Source of the DNA: Muribaculum sp.
Lineage (GTDB): Bacteria; Bacteroidota; Bacteroidia; Bacteroidales; Muribaculaceae
Length of the DNA stretch: 33,194 nucleotides
Direction: 5' to 3'
Assembly: GCA_023664085.1 (NCBI GenBank)
Contig: JAMPGE010000022.1
Coordinates: 1-33,194, forward strand
Both the position numbers and the translations under genes were made by a program. Below the pieces are notes generated by a model, which was not told the origin of the DNA, ran no database searches, and saw nothing but the letters and a program-made list of their open reading frames with translations. Positions 26,453-33,194 of the stretch are shown piece by piece (within the stretch, counting starts at the first letter, position 1; every line of letters starts with the position of its first letter).

Positions 26453-29400
26453 TTATTTCTTGATGAATTTTAGAGTTGTATCACCGGAATTTACAACGTA
26501 AATTCCGGCAGGAATAGGGTTTAGGTCTATCTCCGATTCTTCCGACACCTTCACCAGCATACCGTTGATATTGAAGATGCTGACCTCGCTGCGAGAGGGG
26601 TTGAGGATGCTATTGGAGGAGAAGCCAAGGGTATTGTCCGCACTGACAGATAAAAGACCGGCGGTAAAGTCTTTCAGTTCGTTCACACCATTGTCGTCGA
26701 TCTTCAGATAATAGTCTTTGTCGGCGGTGATGGGGAAGTCCGGGAGTTGTTTATTGTTATTCCAGTTGTTGAAGATCAAATTATAGTTGCCTTTGTCGGT
26801 GTCCAGACCGAATACCTGGAAACGGGTGCCATTGATGTCCTTTTTGTCGATCGGTTCGGCTCCTGGCCATGCACCGTAAAACTCGCTGTCGCCGTAGGCA
26901 TACAGACCCAGAGCGGTCCATGTGGTCTGATTGTCAACGTATATGTAATGTTTGCATACGGGCACTTCCGGCACAGAGGCATTGACCTTGAAGTTATCAA
27001 TGGCAAGAGCCATGGCCCCTTGAGCGGCCTCACCCGACGCTACGGAAATGTTCCATGCCAGATAAACATCGAGACCGGGCTCAAGATTTACAGGAAGAAC
27101 CGCTGAAACCGGGATTGTTTCGCCCGGCACAGAAGAGTAGCCTTCCGTAGCGTTGTCGGCAGGGAGGAAAGTATAGAAGTCACTGCCGGCGCTGGTCCAG
27201 TTGCGACCGTCGTAAGAGTAATACAACTGCACGGCGAAACCGGCGGCGTTGTTGCCTTTGCGATATTTTTCGATATCGTAGGTTAAGGTCACGTTTTCAA
27301 GTTTTTTACGACCATCGTTGAGTAGATGGGTGTAAACGTTAACAGCGCGGGTGCCGTTGGCCACACCTGTGGTGATACCGCCGATGGCGCGGTCGGCGGA
27401 GTCATCGGTGCCGAAGTTCCACAGACCGTTTTTGGCATTCGAGGGTAGGGATACGCCACCCGCATAGGTTGTCTGGGATTGAGCGGTGGCGTAAGTGCCG
27501 AGAGTGCGGGTGGCCACGGTCTGACGGTCAATTCTCCACGTGTCGGGGAGAGTGGCATCGGCTGCATCGCCTATTCCGTTGAAGTCCTGTGATGCGGAGA
27601 GGTTGTCGACATTCAAGACTATAGCAGGGTAAGTCACAACCTCGGTGGCATGATCGGTTACGTTCACCGTAGCTGTCTTCACGAAGTCGGCCGTGGTGGC
27701 GGTGACTGTGAAGGTGCCGCGGGATCCGTCGGAAACAAACTGGCCCTGAGGGGATATTGAGCCGCCGCCGTCTACAGAGTATGTGATGCCATCGGTGGGG
27801 TATTCGATGCCGAAGTCATCGAGGATTCGGGTACGGAAGTTGATAGTGCCACCGAGATGATTTACAGTGTTTGTGTAGGAATTGTAGGCTTTGGAAGCAT
27901 AGTTTCGCATTGTGGCACCCTCTTCAGCAGAGAGATCGGCGGGGGTATATGTAATATTTATAGGATCAGTGCCCGTGATAGCGGCATATTCCATGCAGGC
28001 AGCCATATAGGTGGCTTTGGGAGTGGGGTGACGGTCGTCGGAGAACATTTCGGAAGCAACGTCGCGGCCGTTTTCGTCAAGGATATCGGAGTAAGCCCGA
28101 GCTACCGGCACCACTACGGCACCGAATTCGGAAGCAACATCGTTGTATACATCAAGGAAGCGTTCGTTGTAGGCCGTGAAATTATCCCAGTCGCTGCTGT
28201 AGGCCCAGTTTACCGGCAGAATTATTACGGCATTGGGGTTGGGGCAGTATTGACGGATATAGCCGATCCATTGCTCCACGTTGGCACGGAAGGTCTCGGG
28301 TTTTGTGCGGGGCAGACTGCTCTGTTCCTGAAGGATGATGTGCGACCAGGCTTCGGAACGAATCATCATCTTGGCACCGGGAGTGCCGTCGCCGGCCAGT
28401 CCGTCGCCTTCTTCCCAATGATAGCTGAGGGGTTTGCCGAGGTTGGTATGTTTGGTCCATGATGCATCTGTACCCATGGCGCGGGCTATGTCGTTGAATA
28501 CGAAATCCTGATCGTTGTAGTGTATCAGACTGTTGTTGAGTGATAGCACTTTCACGGACTTAGGATTTTGAGGAGTAAGCACCGCGTTGGCAGGATTGAG
28601 AGTCATGACGGAAGGTGAAGATTCCACCTTGGCGAAGGAGTACGATCCGTCCGAAAGAGAGAAAGTCACGTCGTAAGTGGCGGGAATGGCTGCTGCGTTG
28701 CCGGTAAGTCCTTTTTCGAGATTGCCCCTTGTAGTGGCGGCGGTGGCGTTTTCGGAGAGACCCCAGCTGCCACCCATGCCGAGACGCTGATATATACGCC
28801 AAGCGGAGAGCCCGTTGTCTCCACCTTTCATGGTGACGCGACCTTTAAACAGTCCGTCGGCTTCATCAAGTTTAAGTTCGCCGGCGGTGCTCATGCTGTT
28901 CCAGCTGTTGAAATCACCTATCATGTAAACGGAGGTGAGGTCAGTCTCCGAGTCATCGCCTTCAAGCAGGAGAATTGCTTCCCCGTTGCTGCCGAGAGTC
29001 AGAACTATACGCTTGCATACAAACGTGTTGCCACCGCAGGAGATGTTGGCATCGGTGCCACCCGCAAGGGAGTAGGGAGTGTCGTAGGCGGCGTTGGAGC
29101 CGTTGGAGCCATAGTTGAAGCTACCCCAGTCGGCATCGGCAATTTTGAAAGCGCCTGAAAGTTCTTTATCATAAAGCACGTAAGAGCCGTTGCCTTCATT
29201 GGAAAATTCCCATTCGGGATCGGCACCCCAGCTATTGATTTCACCGCGGAGATAATATCCGCTGGCCACGAATGGTTTACGATTTGGATCCACCCATCCG
29301 GTGTATACGGCGGGATCGGTGATTGCAGTGAGACCTGATGGCGACAGGCAATAATAGGCATCGGCTGAAGGATCTACTGTGACGGGTCCGTATGTGCCGC

Positions 29401-30337
29401 CTCCTGAGCATACGTATAGATCAAAACTGTTGTCGGGCATATCCCATGCCGTGTATCTTACACCGTTTACCACCTTCGACAGAGAGGAAGAAGCTCCGGG
29501 AGCCGTTCCGAAGAAGTCTGTGGTGGTGGAGTATACGCTGAGACCGGATTTGCCTGAAGCGTTTTCGATATAAAGGGTGTGCTGATTGGGATTGGCGAAC
29601 CGGGCACTGACAGTGATGTCATCGAGGGCGAGCCCCGGAGCCTTGTCGGGGGATGTGCCGGAGGCTACGGAAATGTTCCAGGCCAGATAGAGCACTCCGC
29701 CGGGAGCCACGTCGGCGAGGAGATCTTTGGCGGCTACGGATGTGATGGCAATAGGTACTGTTTGCGCACCTATGGTTTCGGCATCGGCGGCGAAAAGTGT
29801 GCGGAAATTGTCGCCGGCACTGATCCAGTTTTCACCGTCGGTGGAATAATACATCTGCACGGCAAAACCGGCGGAGTTGGCACCGTAGCGGTACTTTTCA
29901 ATATTATAAGAGATGTTGAATCCGTTGATCGGATCTTGTGCGTCATTTCTTACGGACGTCATCAGAGAGATGCAGCGAGTGCCGTTTGCCACGGTGGTAG
30001 TGAGACCGCCAATGGCTCTATCGGAAGGATCGGAAGAAGAACCGAAATTCCACGTGCCGTTTTTTGCATTCGAGGCCAGAGAAACGCCTCCTTCATACAT
30101 CACTTCCGGGGAAGCGCTGTTCCAGGTGCCTATAGTGCGTGGAGCTGTGAGATTGCGGTCGATCACCCACCCTTCGGGTAAGGTGAGGGAGGCACTCCCG
30201 TTGGCGGCATCCCACATGGAGTCGAAATTTTCAGCGACGGTGGGATTGGAACGCGACACTGAAAATGGCGAGGCGGAAGCCGTAGCGGCTACGGCTAAGG
30301 TAATGGCTGCAGCCATTATGCGTCTTGCAGTTGTCAT
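26453..30337 (-). CDS. Large secreted multimodular protein with DUF4886 (SGNH-like) domain and type IX sorting tail
   Basis: A 1294-residue exported protein with a signal peptide (about 1-23). Order of modules: jelly-roll-like module A1 (about 25-248, RAIGGLTTTVANGTRC), CBM26-like module B1 (252-345, HTLYIENASGKSGLSVYS), two SusE/F-like modules (about 355-575; YYLRGEINSWGAD and VYMIGDFNSWNS), a DUF4886 domain (about 592-812) with LSLNNSLIHY, SHIILQEQSSLP and DDRHPTPKATYMAA, an Ig-like segment (about 825-895), then A2 (about 899-1120, RAIGGITTGVANGTRA) and B2 (1127-1225), and a tail (about 1229-1294, IFNINGMLVKV...IPAGIYVVNSG) typical of type A type-IX sorting domains. A Ser and a DxxH pair fit an SGNH hydrolase, perhaps an esterase on glycans. 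It lies downstream of a DUF6377 regulator. Confidence 0.85.
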   Translation of the reverse strand: MTTARRIMAAAITLAVAATASASPFSVSRSNPTVAENFDSMWDAANGSASLTLPEGWVIDRNLTAPRTIGTWNSASPEVMYEGGVSLASNAKNGTWNFGSSSDPSDRAIGGLTTTVANGTRCISLMTSVRNDAQDPINGFNISYNIEKYRYGANSAGFAVQMYYSTDGENWISAGDNFRTLFAADAETIGAQTVPIAITSVAAKDLLADVAPGGVLYLAWNISVASGTSPDKAPGLALDDITVSARFANPNQHTLYIENASGKSGLSVYSTTTDFFGTAPGASSSLSKVVNGVRYTAWDMPDNSFDLYVCSGGGTYGPVTVDPSADAYYCLSPSGLTAITDPAVYTGWVDPNRKPFVASGYYLRGEINSWGADPEWEFSNEGNGSYVLYDKELSGAFKIADADWGSFNYGSNGSNAAYDTPYSLAGGTDANISCGGNTFVCKRIVLTLGSNGEAILLLEGDDSETDLTSVYMIGDFNSWNSMSTAGELKLDEADGLFKGRVTMKGGDNGLSAWRIYQRLGMGGSWGLSENATAATTRGNLEKGLTGNAAAIPATYDVTFSLSDGSYSFAKVESSPSVMTLNPANAVLTPQNPKSVKVLSLNNSLIHYNDQDFVFNDIARAMGTDASWTKHTNLGKPLSYHWEEGDGLAGDGTPGAKMMIRSEAWSHIILQEQSSLPRTKPETFRANVEQWIGYIRQYCPNPNAVIILPVNWAYSSDWDNFTAYNERFLDVYNDVASEFGAVVVPVARAYSDILDENGRDVASEMFSDDRHPTPKATYMAACMEYAAITGTDPINITYTPADLSAEEGATMRNYASKAYNSYTNTVNHLGGTINFRTRILDDFGIEYPTDGITYSVDGGGSISPQGQFVSDGSRGTFTVTATTADFVKTATVNVTDHATEVVTYPAIVLNVDNLSASQDFNGIGDAADATLPDTWRIDRQTVATRTLGTYATAQSQTTYAGGVSLPSNAKNGLWNFGTDDSADRAIGGITTGVANGTRAVNVYTHLLNDGRKKLENVTLTYDIEKYRKGNNAAGFAVQLYYSYDGRNWTSAGSDFYTFLPADNATEGYSSVPGETIPVSAVLPVNLEPGLDVYLAWNISVASGEAAQGAMALAIDNFKVNASVPEVPVCKHYIYVDNQTTWTALGLYAYGDSEFYGAWPGAEPIDKKDINGTRFQVFGLDTDKGNYNLIFNNWNNNKQLPDFPITADKDYYLKIDDNGVNELKDFTAGLLSVSADNTLGFSSNSILNPSRSEVSIFNINGMLVKVSEESEIDLNPIPAGIYVVNSGDTTLKFIKK

Positions 30338-30367
30338 GATTCGGATTAGTTAAAACATTGTTATGAG

Positions 30368-30431
30368 ATCCGGTTAGTCGGATTGCGATTCAGTGGATGA
30401 GATCCTGTCGCAGGCCGGGAGGACAAAATTA
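30368..30431 (-). promoter_or_regulatory. Promoter and leader of the DUF4886 gene
   Basis: TAATTTTG on the minus strand (complement of 30424-30431) matches TAnnTTTG. A TTTG (complement of 30456-30459) lies 24 nt upstream, slightly long. The leader of about 80 nt has a hairpin ATCCG-(6 nt)-CGGAT (30368-30383) and two direct ATGAGATCC copies (30363-30371 and 30397-30405, plus strand). Confidence 0.5.
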
Positions 30432-30500
30432 TCCAATCATGACGATCTAAGAAAACAAAATGAGTGGAGATGTAGGGGTTTGTAAAATATAATATGTTGT

Positions 30501-30520
30501 ATTATATATGAATATATAAT
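30501..30520. other. AT-only palindrome after the DUF6377 gene
   Basis: ATTATATAT (30501-30509), GA and ATATATAAT (30512-30520) form a perfect 9-bp inverted repeat in a strongly AT-rich stretch (30483-30530) directly after the minus-strand DUF6377 stop. It may be a weak terminator or a protein-binding site for the adjacent promoter. Confidence 0.4.
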
Positions 30521-30530
30521 GATATGTTAG

Positions 30531-32093
30531 CTAAAATGTAGGGGGTGAGGTAGGTGTGTTGCCAAAGATTTTCTTCACGAAATCGACTTTATCAATGGCT
30601 TTGGCGCGGAAACGGGTGCGGTAATTATAGACGGTGGATTGGGAGCAATGAAGCAACTTTGCGATTTCGGAACTCTCGGAGATCCCGAGTTTCATGAGGG
30701 CTAAAATGCGAAGTTCGGTGGTAAGGGTATTGTTGTCGGGGATCTTGATTTTTTCTTCCGGGCGCATCATTGAGTTGATCTCATCTACGAAGTCGGGATA
30801 AATATCAAGAAAGGAGGAGTCGAAATTGCGGTAGAAAATATCCGCATCATGATCCATTGTAGAGGTGGAAGAGATGGCATCGTAGAGTTTGTCAAAATTT
30901 CTTTTGGAAGCTATTTTGAGCAGATGCAGGCGGTAAGAGTTAAGACGGTCCATGAATTCGAGACTGAGTTGCATAAATCGTCTGCCGTATTTTTCGCGAA
31001 GACTTCGGTCTGCTTCGAGTTGGGCATTGACCTCTTGAAGTCGTTTCCGGGAGAGGTTGAGCATATGGTTGCGCCTGCGGGAGTAAATAAAGAGAATGCC
31101 GAGCACTATCAGCATTATTACGAGAAGGATAACAAGAAGTATGGTGCGGCAGAGAGAGGTCTTGTGGCGGGCGTTGTGCGCGCCCGATATCACGGCCATA
31201 GCCTCAGACATATTGGCCAACCGAATCCTGGCGTTGCAAGCCCGGGCATCCTCGTAGGATCGCAGCATGTATTTGTAAGCTCTCTCTATATCGCCTTGCA
31301 GGTATAGAAGATAAGCCAGACGCGGCAGTGCTATGTATTCCCGCACTCCGTTGGCTATGTCGGCTTCTGCGGCGAGGGTGAGGTATTCTATTTCCTTGGG
31401 AGTGTTGCCCTGCATTTGATATGCGAGTGCGATCACGTGGTATATCGCGCCGTTGGAGGGCTTGAATTCCTTGCCGTTGACTTCCGGGAGAAGGAGTTCC
31501 AAAGCTTTAGCTACATTACCGTCGTCCAGGTGATTGTTGGCCTCAATGAGAATAGCGTCGGGGTGAATTTTCAGTACGGAATCGCGCATGGCGCGTTTGA
31601 TATCGGCATATTCACGACGCATGGGTTCCTCAGGTGAATACTCCTCTAAATTTTTATATAACTGCACTCCTAAAGTATAGTAATCGGCAGTATATGAGGG
31701 GTCGGAAGGATTGGGTTCAAGCGAGTTGAAGATATCAGAAGCCTCTTTATACATCATGAGGGAGCCATTGTAGATCGATGCTTTTACCAGAAGCGCTTTC
31801 CTGCGGGCCTTATCATCGGAAGCGGATTCAATGGCTTTATTGATGAAAATTAGTGCAGAATCCACATTCAGGTCGGTGTAAGCCGTAGCCAATGAATAGA
31901 ATTGCAACCATTTGTCTCGGCCGGCAGTAACCTTCCTGATGGAATCAATCCTCGACTGACGAATACCCACAAAGTCATGCTTCAGCATCTCATCGAGATG
32001 GCTGAAGTCCGGTGGAGCACAGAAGACCGTATTATGGGCTTGCACAAGGAGTGCAATGAAGAAAAACAGTCTGACGAGAGATTGCATTTCCAT
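30531..32093 (-). CDS. DUF6377-type membrane regulator (TPR, transmembrane segment, C-terminal HTH)
   Basis: A 520-residue protein of the Bacteroidales DUF6377 class. Signal peptide (about 1-25), then helical TPR-like repeats in the periplasm (about 55-300, DSALIFINKAIESASDDKARRKALL and EIEYLTLAAEADI), one transmembrane segment (about 313-336, TILLVILLVIMLIVLGILFIYS), a cytoplasmic coiled coil, and a C-terminal LuxR-like helix-turn-helix (about 457-505, LTTELRILALMKLGISESSEIAKLLHCSQSTVYNYRTRFR). This lets a periplasmic signal reach DNA in one polypeptide. It starts 12 nt after the epimerase gene and lies just upstream of the DUF4886 gene, which is a candidate target. The signal is unknown. 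Confidence 0.88.
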   Translation of the reverse strand: MEMQSLVRLFFFIALLVQAHNTVFCAPPDFSHLDEMLKHDFVGIRQSRIDSIRKVTAGRDKWLQFYSLATAYTDLNVDSALIFINKAIESASDDKARRKALLVKASIYNGSLMMYKEASDIFNSLEPNPSDPSYTADYYTLGVQLYKNLEEYSPEEPMRREYADIKRAMRDSVLKIHPDAILIEANNHLDDGNVAKALELLLPEVNGKEFKPSNGAIYHVIALAYQMQGNTPKEIEYLTLAAEADIANGVREYIALPRLAYLLYLQGDIERAYKYMLRSYEDARACNARIRLANMSEAMAVISGAHNARHKTSLCRTILLVILLVIMLIVLGILFIYSRRRNHMLNLSRKRLQEVNAQLEADRSLREKYGRRFMQLSLEFMDRLNSYRLHLLKIASKRNFDKLYDAISSTSTMDHDADIFYRNFDSSFLDIYPDFVDEINSMMRPEEKIKIPDNNTLTTELRILALMKLGISESSEIAKLLHCSQSTVYNYRTRFRAKAIDKVDFVKKIFGNTPTSPPTF

Positions 32094-32105
32094 TGGAGAC
32101 GGGGC

Positions 32106-33194
32106 TTAGAATTTGCGCCAGACCATTTTGTTGACTACGCCGGTGTAGCTCTGGATGAGCTTGACGATTTTGGTGGAGACGTTGGTGTCGACGTAGTTGG
32201 GAACGGGTAGGCCGAGGTGACCGTTGCGGTTCATCTCTACGGCAACGTCAATGGCTTGGAGGAGCGAGGCTTCGTCAATACCGGCGAGGATGAAGTCGCC
32301 TTTGTCGAGGGCTTCGGGGCGCTCGGTGGAGGTTCGGATGCACACGGCGGCTATGGGTTTGCCGATGCTAAGGAAGAAACTGGCCTCCTCGGGGAGAGTG
32401 CCGGAATCGCTGACCACGGCAAAGGAGTTCAGCTGAAGATTGTTGTAGTCGTGAAAGCCGAGGGGCTCGTGGGCTATGACTCGTTTGTCGAGTTTAAAGC
32501 CTGATGCCTCAAGACGTTTGCGGCTCCGGGGATGGCAACTGTAGAGGATAGGCATATCGTACTTTTCAGCCATTGCATTGATGGCGTCAAAAAGTGAGAG
32601 GAAGTTCTTCTCAGTATCGATGTTTTCCTCGCGGTGAGCCGAAAGAAGGATGTATTTGCCCTTCTCAAGACTAAGACGCGAGAGGATATCTGATGCCTCA
32701 ATATCTTTAAGGTTATTATGGAGAACCTCTGCCATTGGTGATCCACTGACATATGTGCGTTGTGGGGCAACCCCGCCTGCGTTGAGATAACGGCGGGCGT
32801 GTTCGGAGTAGCAGATGTTAACGTCGCTGATGATGTCAACAATGCGGCGGTTGGTCTCTTCGGGCAGACACTCGTCGAAGCAACGATTGCCTGCTTCCAT
32901 GTGGAAGATTGGGATGTGAAGTCGCTTAGCTCCGATTACGCTCAGGCAGGAGTTGGTATCGCCGAGAACAAGCACAGCATCCGGCTTGGTCTCAACCATC
33001 AACTGATAAGATGCGGCGATGATATTGCCCATGGTTTCGCCGAGATCTTTGCCCACGGCATCCATATAAACTTCGGGGTCTGCAAGTTTAAGGTCCTTGA
33101 AGAATACTCCGTTGAGGTTATAGTCATAATTCTGACCGGTATGGGCGAGAATCACGTCAAAATATTCGCGGCAGCGGTTGATTACCGCAGCGAG
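32106..33194 (-). CDS. wecB: Non-hydrolysing nucleotide-sugar 2-epimerase, 5' end beyond the window
   Basis: The frame is open to the window edge (LAAVINRCREYFDVILAHTGQNYD is readable before any start), so the N-terminus is missing. Family motifs are HTGQNYDYNLN, LGDTNSCLS, MEAGNRCFDECLPEETNRRIVD, GSPMAEVL, SAHREENID and SDSGTLPEEASF. These mark the UDP-GlcNAc 2-epimerase superfamily. The GNRCFDE, GSPMAEVL and HREENID pattern is closer to the WbjD/CapG (FnlC) branch, which makes UDP-N-acetyl-L-fucosamine from a UDP-L-talosamine precursor, than to the WecB branch making UDP-ManNAc. I use wecB only as the common family symbol. A polysaccharide locus probably lies outside the window to the right. 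Confidence 0.9.
   Translation of the reverse strand, partial: LAAVINRCREYFDVILAHTGQNYDYNLNGVFFKDLKLADPEVYMDAVGKDLGETMGNIIAASYQLMVETKPDAVLVLGDTNSCLSVIGAKRLHIPIFHMEAGNRCFDECLPEETNRRIVDIISDVNICYSEHARRYLNAGGVAPQRTYVSGSPMAEVLHNNLKDIEASDILSRLSLEKGKYILLSAHREENIDTEKNFLSLFDAINAMAEKYDMPILYSCHPRSRKRLEASGFKLDKRVIAHEPLGFHDYNNLQLNSFAVVSDSGTLPEEASFFLSIGKPIAAVCIRTSTERPEALDKGDFILAGIDEASLLQAIDVAVEMNRNGHLGLPVPNYVDTNVSTKIVKLIQSYTGVVNKMVWRKF

Overview
The window looks like chromosomal DNA of a Bacteroidales bacterium, most likely a Muribaculaceae (S24-7) gut species. Evidence: promoters of the Bacteroidetes type (TTTG, about 20 nt, TAnnTTTG), few Shine-Dalgarno sites, a long SecA with a C-terminal SEC-C motif, Bacteroidales-specific families (DUF3256, DUF6377, DUF4886, GYF_2/CD225, DUF4105), and secreted proteins ending in C-terminal modules like type IX secretion sorting domains. 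The taxonomic placement is inferred from gene content; no rRNA or tRNA gene is present.

Layout. 1-9818: a pseudouridine synthase with a very long Q/G/Y/N/R-rich prion-like N-terminus, asnS, a DUF4105 membrane protein that overlaps asnS, a PafA-type alkaline-phosphatase-fold protein that seems to have lost its metal ligands, and secA, all on the plus strand. 9819-10386: non-coding, holding a 14-bp hairpin, 69-bp hairpin-rich repeats and heptamer arrays. 10387-11741 (minus): two GYF_2/CD225 membrane proteins in one operon behind a textbook promoter. 12057-15834 (plus): two tandem paralogous secreted proteins made of SusE/F-like beta modules, an unrecognised 'GFDNW' module and a C-terminal sorting-like tail. 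15835-16354: an inverted array of heptamers, then a candidate ~100-nt structured RNA with its own -7 box, hairpins and T-run, in front of greA. 16355-19013 (plus): greA, a HIT hydrolase and an acyl-CoA ligase. 19019-20656 (minus): a C69 dipeptidase, divergent from 20814-26346 (plus): DEAD-box helicase, DUF3256 protein, gltX and the Kdo transferase waaA. 26453-33194 (minus): a nucleotide-sugar 2-epimerase cut by the window edge, a DUF6377 TPR/membrane/HTH regulator, and a 1294-residue secreted multimodular DUF4886 (SGNH-like) protein.

Most genes are housekeeping (translation, secretion, transcription fidelity, LPS core). The accessory interest is in the secreted beta-module proteins, the GYF/CD225 pair, the apparent pseudo-phosphatase next to secA, the low-complexity extension on an RNA-modifying enzyme, and the repeat-rich intergenic regions.
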